Shown piece by piece: positions 17,357 through 26,010 of a stretch of DNA of 64,000 bases. Origin of the DNA: Bradyrhizobium diazoefficiens (lineage in GTDB: Bacteria; Pseudomonadota; Alphaproteobacteria; Rhizobiales; Xanthobacteraceae); NCBI RefSeq assembly GCF_016616235.1, contig NZ_CP067100.1, positions 1,361,001-1,425,000 on the forward strand, given 5' to 3'. Position numbers and translations under genes: made by a program. Each line of letters opens with the position of its first letter. Position 1 is the stretch's first letter. The notes below the pieces were generated by a model. That model was not told the origin of the DNA. It made no database searches and worked only from the letters and a program-made list of their open reading frames with translations.

Positions 17357-18665
17357 TGCGCTGCCCAAAACTCTGCCAATGACGCTGCGGATGTATCGGC
17401 GCCTCGCATCAAGCCTGGTGCCGCTCGCGCCTGTGCTGATCAAGCGGCGGCTCAAGCAGGGCAAGGAAGACCCCGCGCGCGTCGGCGAGCGGCGGGGACT
17501 GTCTCAAGACGTGCGGCCGCACGGCCCGCTGGTCTGGATCCACGGCGCCAGCGTCGGTGAGGTCTTGGCCGCAGCCGCGCTGATCGAGCGCCTGCGCGAC
17601 CTCAATTTGCGCATCCTGCTCACCTCGGGCACCGTGACCTCTGCGGCCGTCGTCGCAAAACGCTTTCCGCCCGACGTCATCCACCAATACGTGCCATATG
17701 ATTCGCCGCGCTATGTCGCGCGCTTCCTCGACCATTGGAAACCGTCGCTGGCGCTGTTCATCGAATCCGATCTGTGGCCGAACCTGATTCTGGCCGGTGC
17801 GGCGCGCCGCCTGCCGATGGTGCTGATCAACGGGCGGATGTCGCCGCGCTCGTTCCCGCGCTGGCGGCGCATGTATGGCACCATCTCGGCGCTGCTGTCG
17901 CGGTTCGATATTTGTCTGGCGCAGTCGAAGGTCGATGCCGAGCGCTTCTCCGCGCTTGGCGGACGCGACGTCGTCACCACGGGCAATCTCAAGCTCGACG
18001 TGCCGGCGCCGCCGGCCGATCCCGCCAAGCTGGAGCGGCTGATGGCGATGACGCGCGGGCGTCCGATCATCGTCGCGGCCTCGACCCATCCGGGCGAGGA
18101 CGAGATGCTGGTCGCGGCGCATCGCAGCCTGGTCGGCTTCTTCCCGCAGCTCCTCACCGTGATCGTGCCGCGGCATCCGGATCGCGGCTCATCGATTTCG
18201 GGCCTGATCGCGGCGTCGGGCCTGAAGCCCGCTCTGCGCTCGCGCGGGGAGCTGCCGACCGCCGCGACCGATGTCTACGTCGCCGACACCATGGGCGAGC
18301 TCGGCCTGTTCTACCGCCTCTCGCCGATCGTCTTCATGGGCGGATCGCTGATCCGCCATGGCGGCCAGAATCCGATCGAGGCGATCAAGCTCGGTGCGGC
18401 AATCGTCCACGGTCCGCACGTCTTCAACTTCGCCGATGTCTATGAGGCGCTGGATGGCAGCGGCGGCGCGCGCCAGGCCGATACGCAGGACTCGCTCGTC
18501 AAGCAGCTCGGCCAGTTGCTGGCCGATCCCGCCATGCGCGACAAGATGCAGCGTGCAGGCTCAAGCGTGGTCGAGGAACTCGGCGGCGCGCTCGATCGCA
18601 CCCTGAGTGCGCTCGAGCCGTATCTTTTGCAGCTGCGGATCGAGATGGGGGCCGCCAATGCGTGA
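17349..18665 (+). CDS. waaA: Kdo transferase (lipid IVA)
   Basis: WaaA (KdtA, family GT30) adds Kdo residues from CMP-Kdo to lipid IVA at the inner membrane. The 438-residue product has an N-terminal hydrophobic anchor, then GPLVWIHGASVGEVLAAAAL with the catalytic-base Glu, and the C-terminal donor site (NPIEAIKLGAAIVHGPHVFNF). The start ATG at 17349 lies eight bases before the end of the upstream gene. Its last codons overlap lpxK, placing both in a lipid A/Kdo operon. Confidence 0.95.
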   Translation: MANALPKTLPMTLRMYRRLASSLVPLAPVLIKRRLKQGKEDPARVGERRGLSQDVRPHGPLVWIHGASVGEVLAAAALIERLRDLNLRILLTSGTVTSAAVVAKRFPPDVIHQYVPYDSPRYVARFLDHWKPSLALFIESDLWPNLILAGAARRLPMVLINGRMSPRSFPRWRRMYGTISALLSRFDICLAQSKVDAERFSALGGRDVVTTGNLKLDVPAPPADPAKLERLMAMTRGRPIIVAASTHPGEDEMLVAAHRSLVGFFPQLLTVIVPRHPDRGSSISGLIAASGLKPALRSRGELPTAATDVYVADTMGELGLFYRLSPIVFMGGSLIRHGGQNPIEAIKLGAAIVHGPHVFNFADVYEALDGSGGARQADTQDSLVKQLGQLLADPAMRDKMQRAGSSVVEELGGALDRTLSALEPYLLQLRIEMGAANA

Positions 18666-19674
18666 GCCGGCCTTCTGGTACCGGCCACGTTCCTTCAAGT
18701 CACACGCGTTACGGCCATTGGGCGCGCTGTACGGCGCCATCGCCGAACGGCGCATGCTGCGCAAGGGGTTTGACGCCGGCATCCCCGTGATCTGCGTCGG
18801 CAATTACCATGTCGGCGGCGCCGGCAAGACGCCGACCGTGCTCGCGCTGACGAAGCTCCTCCGCGAGCTCGGCGAGACGCCTGTGGTGCTCAGCCGCGGC
18901 TATGGCGGACGCCTGCGCGGCCCCGTGATGGTCGACCGCGCGCGTCACACCGCCGCCGACATCGGCGACGAGCCGCTGATGATGGTGCGCGACGTGCCTG
19001 TCGCGGTCGCGCACGACCGCATCGACGGCGTCGCGCTCGCCAAATCACAGGGCGCCACCGTGATCCTGATGGACGATGGCTTCCAGAACCCGCGCCTGTT
19101 GAAGGACGCTTCACTGATCGTGATCGACAGCGAGCGCGGTCTCGGCAACGGCAAGGTGTTCCCGGCAGGTCCCCTGCGCGCGCCGCTGAAGGCGCAGCTC
19201 GCGCGCACCGATGCCTTGGTGCTGATCGGCGACGGCCATGCCGCCGACGATGTCGCGGCGGAGATTTCCGCGCGTGGCAAGCCGGCGCTGCGCGCGCGGC
19301 TGAAGCCCGATGCGGCCTCGATCGTGCAGCTGCACGGCAGAAAGATCTTCGCCTTCGCCGGCATCGGCGATCCCGACCGCTTCTTCCGCAGCCTGCGTGC
19401 CTGCGGCATCGAGGTCGCGCGCACGCGCGCCTTTGCCGACCACCACATGTTCTCGCACGACGAGCTCGCCGCGCTCGCGGCCGATGCCCGGCGCGAGCAG
19501 CTCACGCTGGTGACGACGGAAAAGGATCTTGCACGCCTGCGCGGCCGCGGGGATGTGCCGGGCGGCATCGTGCCATTCGCCGTGCAGCTCGAATTCGACG
19601 ATCCGGCAACGCTCCGGCAACTGATCAGCGATCATCTCTACAAGGCGCGGGAGCGGCGGTTCAGCCCGCGATGA
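18658..19674 (+). CDS. lpxK: Tetraacyldisaccharide 4'-kinase
   Basis: LpxK phosphorylates the 4' position of the lipid A precursor using ATP. The 338-residue protein starts MREPAFWYRP and carries the P-loop GGAGKTPT near residue 54 in GNYHVGGAGKTP, followed by the family's VVLSRGYGG and DDGFQNPRL motifs. The ATG at 18658 overlaps the waaA stop by eight bases. It is the last gene of the cluster. A palindromic repeat follows directly. Confidence 0.96.
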   Translation: MREPAFWYRPRSFKSHALRPLGALYGAIAERRMLRKGFDAGIPVICVGNYHVGGAGKTPTVLALTKLLRELGETPVVLSRGYGGRLRGPVMVDRARHTAADIGDEPLMMVRDVPVAVAHDRIDGVALAKSQGATVILMDDGFQNPRLLKDASLIVIDSERGLGNGKVFPAGPLRAPLKAQLARTDALVLIGDGHAADDVAAEISARGKPALRARLKPDAASIVQLHGRKIFAFAGIGDPDRFFRSLRACGIEVARTRAFADHHMFSHDELAALAADARREQLTLVTTEKDLARLRGRGDVPGGIVPFAVQLEFDDPATLRQLISDHLYKARERRFSPR

Positions 19675-19678
19675 TCTC

Positions 19679-19787
19679 GTACAGGCCGGGCAAAGGCGCT
19701 CTTGCGCCGCGCCCACCGTCACGATCGTCGGTGCCGGCAATGTCTCGTGGGCACGCTTCGCTTGCCCCACCCTACGCCGCTACGGCC
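19679..19787. repeat. Dispersed palindromic repeat (GGGCAAAG type)
   Basis: GGCCGGGCAAAGGCGC at the left and GCTTCGCTTGCCCCACCCTACG at the right form imperfect outer arms around inner GCGCCC/GTGGGC hairpins. It is the same family as 13237-13327 and directly follows the lpxK stop. Confidence 0.65.
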
Positions 19788-19816
19788 TGCAATCGCGGTT
19801 CAGCACTCGGTCGTGC

Positions 19817-19903
19817 TCACCACGCCCCAACGGCGATCATTCCGATAATGGTCAGGCACGAGGCGCAGGCCACCATGAAGGTATAGCATTCGGGTGTATT
19901 CAT
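19817..19903 (-). CDS. Putative 28-residue membrane microprotein
   Basis: A very short ORF starting MNTPECYTFMVACASC and ending GMIAVGAW. It has a strong ribosome site (GGGAGGAAG) six bases before the ATG, and a hydrophobic stretch from about residue 8 to the end that could span a membrane. It contains three Cys residues. Small hydrophobic ORFs with strong ribosome sites are common in rhizobia, but I have no homologue to name. Confidence 0.5.
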   Translation of the reverse strand: MNTPECYTFMVACASCLTIIGMIAVGAW

Positions 19904-19987
19904 CGCTTCCTCCCAAACTGAAGCCAATTGCTTGGCCATTGCTATGCGGGAGAGATCGCTGGTCTCATCGCCGGTCTTGGAGCCGCT

Positions 19988-20173
19988 TCAATGCGGCGCG
20001 CTGCGGCCGGTCTCGTGGTGCGCCTTCGTCCCATCCTCGTCACCCTGATCCGCAGGATGACAATCCGCTTCAAGAGCTTCAGAGCGTTCAGTTGCGATCA
20101 GAAGCTGTTTGCGCATTTCAGCGAGACGGGCGCGGCAATATTCACGATAGAGCAGGTCTAATATGATGGGCAT
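19988..20173 (-). CDS. Small hypothetical protein
   Basis: A 61-residue ORF beginning MPIILDLLYREYCRARLAEM. The first half is amphipathic helix and looks constrained. The second half is polar and Asp/Glu/His-rich. The ATG at 20173 has GGGGGTG before it. A second ATG four codons upstream (20185) is possible. It points the same way as the microprotein at 19817 (gap 84 bases). The family is not named with certainty. Confidence 0.5.
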   Translation of the reverse strand: MPIILDLLYREYCRARLAEMRKQLLIATERSEALEADCHPADQGDEDGTKAHHETGRSAPH

Positions 20174-20693
20174 GATCACCCCCATCGCTCGATTTCGATT
20201 GACTGAATTCCACCACGAATTTTCGAGGTGATCCTAGCCCATCAGATGGCTCTTCGATATGAGCCCGTTCACAGACCGCGCCAATTCCAATGCTCAACGG
20301 CTTTTGGTTGACTTGATTGTCTGTGCGATAAAAACAGCAGGGCCAATTACCTAACACGTATAATAGCAGCCCTGTGTTTCACCAATACTTCGTCAAACAA
20401 CTTAAGCGCGCCAAACCGCGACAAAGAATCCAACCACAGCGCGAAATGACTCACCATTGAGTGCAGGCGCTGTTCGATGCAAGGCAGGCCGGCACGATCA
20501 AGAACATTTCTGCTGCAGGCGGTTCGGACGCGCACGAACACCGTCGGGACGTCGGCACATTCATCGCGCTGCCTCGAGATGAACTGCGTCGCCCCGCCAG
20601 TGCGGCTGCGCTTTGGCCATCCTGCAGCAGCCTGCCATTCAGGCGGCATTCATCGCAAAACACCTATCGGTTCCAGACGATCAGGAGAATCCG
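20174..20693. other. Intergenic stretch without a supported gene
   Basis: About 520 bases of lower GC content. Frames are open on both strands (20142-20357 and 20347-20649 minus), but they lack ribosome sites and read as unstructured, Arg/Cys/Ser-rich sequence. I see no RNA gene. It may hold decayed sequence and the promoter of the PsiF-like gene. Confidence 0.4.
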
Positions 20694-20999
20694 ATGAAAT
20701 TCCCGTCTGCTGCCGTCGTCGCCAGCCTTCTGTGTCTGATCGTTGCGCCGGTGTTGGCACAAACGACGCCGTCCGCCAGTCCGACCGCGACGGTGCCGGT
20801 CCCTGCGGCCAAGCGCGTGACGTGTCTCGCCACCACGCAGAATCTGAAGGGGCAGGACAAGCGCGACCAGATGCAGCTCTGCATGGCCCAGGCGCGAATC
20901 GATTGCCTGAAGCAGGCGATCGATCAGAAAATCGTCGGCGAGCCGCGCAAGAGTTTCATCAAGACCTGCGTGGGCGGCGATGGCACGGAGCAGCAGTAA
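20694..20999 (+). CDS. PsiF-like secreted protein
   Basis: A 101-residue protein with a signal peptide (MKFPSAAVVASLLCLIVAPVLAQ) and a mature part with a PsiF-type pattern: CLATTQNLKGQDKRDQMQLC and DCLKQAIDQKIVGEPRKSFIKTC-like repeats with paired Cys residues. PsiF proteins are small phosphate-starvation-inducible periplasmic proteins of unknown role. The ATG is preceded by AGGAGAA at good spacing. The match is by pattern only. Confidence 0.75.
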   Translation: MKFPSAAVVASLLCLIVAPVLAQTTPSASPTATVPVPAAKRVTCLATTQNLKGQDKRDQMQLCMAQARIDCLKQAIDQKIVGEPRKSFIKTCVGGDGTEQQ

Positions 21000-21018
21000 T
21001 CATCGCGTGCCCGTGCCG

Positions 21019-21243
21019 TCACGGCTGCTTCAGCGCGCCCGGAAAATGCCGTTGCAGCACCGCGCCGGGCGTGGCGTAGGCTTCTTGCAGGTCGACGCTC
21101 CAGTACTTCAACTCGTCGAGCGGGATCCGCGTGTCGGATATCGCGCAGCGCACGAAGGTGCCCGGCGAGATCACGCGGAAATCGCCGTCGAGATATTGCA
21201 CCTGCGCTTCGCCATGGCCCGAGGGGCCGAACTTGTTCAGCAC
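21019..21243 (-). CDS. DUF2093 family protein
   Basis: A 74-residue protein of the alphaproteobacterial DUF2093 family, recognised by YLDGDFRVISPGTFVRCA and RIPLDELKYWSVDLQEAY. The role is unknown. The start is GTG at 21243 with GGAGAG upstream. In many rhizobia this gene sits by lpxK and mutL/xseA, and here lpxK and xseA are both within 4 kb, so the neighbourhood is partly kept despite insertions. Confidence 0.88.
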   Translation of the reverse strand: MLNKFGPSGHGEAQVQYLDGDFRVISPGTFVRCAISDTRIPLDELKYWSVDLQEAYATPGAVLQRHFPGALKQP

Positions 21244-21416
21244 GGTCGAAACTCTCCGTGGAATGCCCGTCAGGGCACGATGTGTTGGACGGGATGTAGC
21301 ATAGATAGGGTGGCTTGTCCGCCCGTTAAACCCACCGGTTTGTGATGTTTTGCCGCCGCTTCCGCATGATAGTGCTTCGCGCGAAGGATGACTGGTTCCT
21401 CCTGCGGCAGAGTTCG

Positions 21417-22241
21417 ATGTGCCTTCGACTGACAGCCCTGTTCCTGATGCTGCTGATGCCGGCCGCGCATGCTTCGCCGGCGCCGCAGCAGGTCGACATT
21501 CCGCTGTCGTCGGGCGTGCTCCATGCGCAGCTCTACAAGCCCGAGGGCGATGGGCCGTTTCCGACCGTGATTGCGCTGCATGGCTGTGGCGGCCTCGGCG
21601 GCCATGCCGATCCCGTGCAGCCGCGCTACCGCGAGTGGGCCGAGCGGCTGCTCAGGGAGGGCAATGCCGTGCTGCTGCCCGACAGCTACGGCTCGCGCGA
21701 GCTTGGCCCGCAATGCCGCGTCAAGGAGAGCCACGTCAAGGCGCGGCGCGAGCGCGTCGCCGATATCGCGGCCTCGCGCGCCTGGCTGATGAAGCAGACC
21801 TGGGTGGCGCGCAGCCGCATCAGCCTGATCGGCTGGGCCAACGGCGCCAGCGCGCTGCTCTGGGCGGTGCGGCCGCAGGGCGTGGCGCGCGACGCAAGCC
21901 CGGATTTCCGCGCCGCAATCGCGTTCTATCCGGACTGCCGGATCTCCGCCGGTCTCGGCTGGAGCACGCGGGTGCCGACCCTCGTGCTGATCGGCGGCAA
22001 TGACGATGTCTCCTCGCCGCCGGCTTGCCGCCAGATGGTCGATGGCGCGCACGGCCGCAGCGCGCTCGCGCGCATCGTGGTCTATCCCGGCGCCTATCAC
22101 GAGTTCGACCGCGCCAACACGCCGCTGCACACTGCCGCCGGCAGCAGCGATGCCGCCGCGCCCGAGCGCGGCCATCTCGGCACCGACACGGTGGCCCGCG
22201 CGGACGCGCAGAAGGAAGTCGCGGAGTGGCTGGCGCGGTAA
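21417..22241 (+). CDS. Secreted dienelactone-hydrolase-like protein, nucleophile replaced
   Basis: A 274-residue alpha/beta-hydrolase with signal peptide (MCLRLTALFLMLLMPAAHA) and a dienelactone hydrolase-like layout: oxyanion region ALHGCGGLGG, nucleophile elbow, an acid region near GGNDDVSSP and a His in GAYHEFDR. The elbow reads LIGWANGAS. The residue that should be Ser or Cys (Gly-x-Ser/Cys-x-Gly) is Ala141. This suggests a non-catalytic or altered protein unless another residue serves. A 25-codon N-terminal extension is possible but would bury the signal peptide. Confidence 0.8.
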   Translation: MCLRLTALFLMLLMPAAHASPAPQQVDIPLSSGVLHAQLYKPEGDGPFPTVIALHGCGGLGGHADPVQPRYREWAERLLREGNAVLLPDSYGSRELGPQCRVKESHVKARRERVADIAASRAWLMKQTWVARSRISLIGWANGASALLWAVRPQGVARDASPDFRAAIAFYPDCRISAGLGWSTRVPTLVLIGGNDDVSSPPACRQMVDGAHGRSALARIVVYPGAYHEFDRANTPLHTAAGSSDAAAPERGHLGTDTVARADAQKEVAEWLAR

Positions 22242-22300
22242 GGGGGTGCCTTACAGCATGGTGGGATCAGGTTCGAATGCCGCAACGAGAGAGGTGCGCT

Positions 22301-22442
22301 CCCTCCCCCGCTTGCGGGGGAGGGTTGGGGAGAGGGTATCTCCGCAATCGACAACCCCCAAGAGGAGAGAGCCCTCACCCGGCGCGCGGGACGATGCTTT
22401 CGCATCGCCCGGGACGCGCCGACCTCTCCCGCAGCGGGAGAG
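22301..22442. repeat. Dispersed palindromic repeat
   Basis: Hairpins CTCCCCCGC..GCGGGGGAG, GCGATGC-type GACGATGCTTTCGCATCGCC and CTCTCCCGC..GCGGGAGAG, joined by AGAGCCCTCACCC and GCCGACCTCTCCC. It is related to the repeat at 5087-5258. It fills the gap after the hydrolase gene. Confidence 0.7.
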
Positions 22443-22525
22443 GTGTACCGAGCCCGGGGCCGCTTGATTCAACCTAGGCCCATGCCGCCATCATTCGACC
22501 ACGATGTCGATTAAACGCAATCCTC

Positions 22526-22675
22526 ATGCGCAACCGCATCGCCCTGTTCTCGTCCGCCTTCATCGTCTTCACCGTCGCGATCCTCCTGTTCGAAGCCCAC
22601 GCCGGCGCACCCCTGCGCGCGCCCGGACATTGCGGCTTCTGGACCACGATCGACGCGGGATTGTCGTGCCGGTGA
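22526..22675 (+). CDS. Putative small secreted or membrane peptide
   Basis: A 49-residue ORF (MRNRIALFSSAFIVFTVAIL...) with a charged start, one hydrophobic helix, and a short tail containing two Cys residues (GHCGFW, GLSCR). It looks like a signal peptide with a small mature peptide ending APGHC..LSCR, or a single-pass membrane peptide. No good ribosome site is seen. It ends just before the repeat that carries the IS30-type element. Confidence 0.4.
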   Translation: MRNRIALFSSAFIVFTVAILLFEAHAGAPLRAPGHCGFWTTIDAGLSCR

Positions 22676-22697
22676 ACGGATTGCCTCCACACACGTG

Positions 22698-22729
22698 CTG
22701 TCATTGCCCGGCTTGACCGGGCGATCCAG
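22698..22729. repeat. Left part of an interrupted palindromic repeat
   Basis: The sequence TGTCATTGCCCGGCTTGACC...GATCCAG is the left half of the same repeat family seen at 2988-3092. The IS30-type element follows directly. The right half continues at 24148, beginning with a second CAG. Confidence 0.8.
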
Positions 22730-24147
22730 GGCGGCTTCAACCGCTCGTCGCAACACTTCAGCAAAGGAGGTTGCGATGGAGAACTATGTGCGATCAGGTC
22801 GGCCCCGAGAGGCGCTACGAAGGCATTACAGACCGTTCTGGGCTGCGATTGCTTCGGGACGATCGAGCGAGGATGCTGCGGTTGAGGCCGGGGTGTCGCC
22901 GGCGATCGGAGTACGCTGGTTCCGGAGGGCAGGCGGTATGCCGCCAACACATTTATCGCGGTCGTCCAAGCCTGCATCGGAGCGCTACCTCTCGTTCGCG
23001 GAACGTGAGGAGATTGCCATCTTGCGTGCACAGGGTCATGGGGTGCGAGCGATCGCTCGTCGGCTCGATCGGCCTCCATGCACGATCTCTCGTGAACTCC
23101 GGCGCAATGTGGCGCGCCGCCACGGTGCTCCAGAGTACCGAGCGACCACAGCACAATGGCACGCTGATCGGTCTGCCCGACGGCCCAAGTTGGCGAAGTT
23201 GGCCGTCAATCCGGCCCTGCGGGATTATGTGCAGGACAGGCTTGCCGGTATGATCGCCAAGCCGGACGGGGAACTCCTCGTTGGCCCGAAGGTCGTGTGG
23301 AAGGGACGCCGGGCTGTGCATCGGCAAAACCGACGCTGGGCGAGGGCATGGAGCCCCGAACAGATTTCTCGGCGACTTCGGCTCGACTTTCCCGAGGATG
23401 AGGCGATGCGCATCAGTCACGAGGCGATCTATCAGGCGCTTTATGTGCAGGGTCGAGGAGCTTTGCGCCGCGAACTGACGGCCTGCTTGCGCACCGGGCG
23501 GGCATTGCGGATGCCGAGAGCGCGCGTCCGTAAAGGCCGAAGCTTCATTCCTTCCGAGATCATGATCAGTCAGCGTCCGGCGGAGGCCGCTGATCGCGCG
23601 GTGCCGGGCCACTGGGAAGGTGACCTCATTATGGGTCTGGGAAGCTCCGCGATCGGCACCCTGGTGGAGCGTACGACCCGTTTTACCATCCTGTTGCATC
23701 TGCCGCGTATGACGGACCAGGAACGGGAAGCTGGGGTGAAAGGATCTGCACTCGCCGGACATGGCGCTGAAGCCGTGCGCGACGCCATCACCCGCGCAAT
23801 CTTCACCATGCCCGAGCAACTGCGCCGGTCGCTGACCTGGGATCAAGGAGCTGAGTTGGCTCAGCATGCACGTCTGAGAATTGACGCAGGCGTGCAGGTC
23901 TACTTCTGCGACCCTCATAGCCCATGGCAGCGCGGCACCAACGAGAACACCAATGGGTTGCTGCGCCAGTACTTTCCCAAAGGGACCGATCTCAGCATGC
24001 ACAACGCCGATGACCTTGAGGGCGTCGCTCTTGCTCTCAATACCAGGCCTAGGAAAACCCTAGGCTGGAAAACACCAGCGGAAACTCTCGACCAATTGCT
24101 CCGAGTGAGCGATACACAGCGTGTTGCGACGAGCGATTGAATCCGCC
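22730..24147 (+). mobile_element. IS30-family insertion sequence, complete
   Basis: A 1,418-bp element bounded by 27-bp inverted repeats (22730-22756 and 24121-24147; 25 of 27 positions identical, outer sequence GGCGGcTTCAAcCGCTCG). It is flanked by a 3-bp direct repeat CAG (22727-22729 and 24148-24150), a typical short IS30-family target duplication. It carries one intact transposase gene. The right terminal repeat includes the transposase stop codon. The target is a dispersed palindromic repeat. Confidence 0.92.
22776..24140 (+). CDS. IS30-family transposase
   Basis: A 454-residue DDE transposase. The N-terminal region has two helix-turn-helix-like parts: RSSEDAAVEAGVSPAIGVRWF, and the family motif LSFAEREEIAILRAQG leading to RAIARRLDRPPCTISREL. 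The catalytic core has HWEGDLIMG (first Asp), LTWDQGAEL (second Asp) and WQRGTNENTNGLLRQYFP (Glu). The ATG at 22776 has a perfect AAAGGAGG ribosome site. An upstream extension into the flanking repeat is not real. No frameshift or stop is present, so the element is probably able to move. Confidence 0.95.
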   Translation: MENYVRSGRPREALRRHYRPFWAAIASGRSSEDAAVEAGVSPAIGVRWFRRAGGMPPTHLSRSSKPASERYLSFAEREEIAILRAQGHGVRAIARRLDRPPCTISRELRRNVARRHGAPEYRATTAQWHADRSARRPKLAKLAVNPALRDYVQDRLAGMIAKPDGELLVGPKVVWKGRRAVHRQNRRWARAWSPEQISRRLRLDFPEDEAMRISHEAIYQALYVQGRGALRRELTACLRTGRALRMPRARVRKGRSFIPSEIMISQRPAEAADRAVPGHWEGDLIMGLGSSAIGTLVERTTRFTILLHLPRMTDQEREAGVKGSALAGHGAEAVRDAITRAIFTMPEQLRRSLTWDQGAELAQHARLRIDAGVQVYFCDPHSPWQRGTNENTNGLLRQYFPKGTDLSMHNADDLEGVALALNTRPRKTLGWKTPAETLDQLLRVSDTQRVATSD

Positions 24148-24222
24148 CAGTACGCCGTGACGGCAGTGATGGAGCCGATAGGCCGCGGCGTCCTGGATTC
24201 CCAGCCTGCGCGGGGAATGACA
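24148..24222. repeat. Right part of the interrupted palindromic repeat
   Basis: It begins with the duplicated CAG and continues TACGCCGTGACGG...GGATTCCCAGCCTGCG...GGAATGACA. Joining it to 22698-22729 without one CAG restores a complete member of the 2988-3092 family. Confidence 0.8.
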
Positions 24223-24249
24223 CCGAGGGTGGAGCGCCGTCGTCGTGCC

Positions 24250-25890
24250 TCAGAACAAGCTGCCCTGATCCACCGGCTTGCCCACGCGCTTCGGCGCTGG
24301 CTTGGCATCCTGTGCAGCCGACTTCGGCTGCGATGGCGCTCGCTTCGCCGTCGCAGCCGCGCGCTCCGCATCCGCCGTCGCGCCCACCCGGCCATCCGCG
24401 AACTCGATCTCGACACGCGCGCCGGGGCCGATTGCATCCGCGGCATGCACTGGATGTCCCGCCTCATCGCGCACCAAGGCAAAGCCGCGCGCGAGCACGC
24501 TGCGATAGGACAGCGCCGAGAGCAGCTTGCCGCTGTTCTCGACGCGGGCCTCTAACCGGTGCAGCAGCGTTGCCAGCGCGCGGCCCGCGCGTTCGGCCAG
24601 CCGATGCGTGCGCTCGCGCTGGCGGGCAATGGCGTTGCGCTGCGCCTGCGCGTTGGAGAGTTTTGAGGCGCGCAGGCGCACCTCGAGCCCGGCAAAGCGG
24701 TCGCGGCGCCGCCGCAACAGCGAGCGCGCGGAAAGGCCCAGCCGCTCGCCGCACACCGTGAGGCGATGATCGGCCTGCGAAATCTGGCCGTGCAGCACGC
24801 GCAGCGTCAGTTTTGCGCTTGCGGCGGTGAACCTGCGGAAATGCGCATGCGTGTTGGCCTTGAGGCCGCGGGGCAGGGACGCGTCTGCCGAATCCAGCCG
24901 TTGCCGCGGGATCGCCAGCAGATCGCCGGCCGCCGGCAGCGCGCGCGCGGCGGCCCGCAGCTCGCTCCGGCGGTTCTCATGGCCGCGCTGCCAGCAGGCG
25001 CGGGTGCGGCGGGCGAGATCGGCGACTTCGACGAACAGATCGCTGCGCACCGGCACCGCCATCTCGGCCGCGGCCGTCGGCGTCGGGGCGCGCTTGTCGG
25101 CGACGAAGTCGATCAGCGTGATGTCGGTCTCGTGGCCGACCGCCGAGATCAGCGGGATCATGCTCTCGCTGGCTGCGCGCACCACGATCTCCTCGTTGAA
25201 CGACCAGAGATCCTCCAGCGAGCCGCCGCCGCGCGCGACGATGAGCACGTCGGGCCGCGGAATCCGGCCGCCCTCGGGCAGCGCGTTGAAGCCGCGGATC
25301 GCGGCCGCGACCTGCTCCGCCGAGCCTTCGCCCTGCACCTTGACCGGCCACACCAGCACGCGGCGGGGGAAGCGATCCTCCAGCCGATGCAGGATGTCGC
25401 GGATCACGGCGCCGGTCGGCGAGGTCACGACGCCGATCACATCAGGCAGCCACGGCAGCAGCTGCTTGCGCGCCTCGTCGAACAGGCCTTCGGCGGCGAG
25501 CTTCTTCTTGCGCTCCTCCATCAGCGCCATCAGCGCGCCGATGCCGGCCGGCTCCAGCGCCTCGATCACGATCTGGTATTTCGAGGAGCCCGGATAGGTC
25601 GTGAGCTTGCCTGTCGCGATGACCTCGAGCCCCTCCTGGGGCTTGAAGCGCATCCGGCCATGCACGCCCTTCCAGATCACCGCCTCGATCTTGGCGCTCT
25701 CGTCCTTGAGCGCGAAATAGCAATGGCCGGAGGAGTGCGCGCCGCGAAAGCCGGAGATCTCGCCGCGGACCCGGACGTGGCCGTAGGTGTCCTCCACCGT
25801 CCGCTTCAGGGATTGGGAGAGCTCGGAGACGGTGAATTCGGGCGCGTTGTTCAGTTGTTCCGCAGGCGGCATCGGCAAACGATTCGGCAT
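24250..25890 (-). CDS. xseA: Exodeoxyribonuclease VII large subunit
   Basis: XseA forms, with XseB, the nuclease that degrades single-stranded DNA in both directions. The 546-residue product has an N-terminal OB fold ([36 protein letters not shown]), a catalytic core with [26 protein letters not shown] and [23 protein letters not shown] (split over about 20 residues), a long helical region, and a basic tail. It is longer than the E. coli protein (about 456) mainly because of a low-complexity Ala/Lys C-terminus. xseB is not in the window. A second Met at residue 7 is an alternative start. Confidence 0.95.
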   Translation of the reverse strand: MPNRLPMPPAEQLNNAPEFTVSELSQSLKRTVEDTYGHVRVRGEISGFRGAHSSGHCYFALKDESAKIEAVIWKGVHGRMRFKPQEGLEVIATGKLTTYPGSSKYQIVIEALEPAGIGALMALMEERKKKLAAEGLFDEARKQLLPWLPDVIGVVTSPTGAVIRDILHRLEDRFPRRVLVWPVKVQGEGSAEQVAAAIRGFNALPEGGRIPRPDVLIVARGGGSLEDLWSFNEEIVVRAASESMIPLISAVGHETDITLIDFVADKRAPTPTAAAEMAVPVRSDLFVEVADLARRTRACWQRGHENRRSELRAAARALPAAGDLLAIPRQRLDSADASLPRGLKANTHAHFRRFTAASAKLTLRVLHGQISQADHRLTVCGERLGLSARSLLRRRRDRFAGLEVRLRASKLSNAQAQRNAIARQRERTHRLAERAGRALATLLHRLEARVENSGKLLSALSYRSVLARGFALVRDEAGHPVHAADAIGPGARVEIEFADGRVGATADAERAAATAKRAPSQPKSAAQDAKPAPKRVGKPVDQGSLF

Positions 25891-26010
25891 TTTGGGGTCA
25901 GACCCGACGTTAAGGATTTTCGCAGCCCGGCGCCAATCCGGGGATTGATCGAAAGAGTACTCTGCACTATAGAGTTCTCTATTGATCGTGAGTTTTTAGC
26001 GGAGTCGGTC

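Noticed and set aside
20142-20649. Two minus-strand frames of 71 and 100 codons in the gap before the PsiF-like gene
   Set aside because: No ribosome site, unstructured sequence and no resemblance to any family I know.
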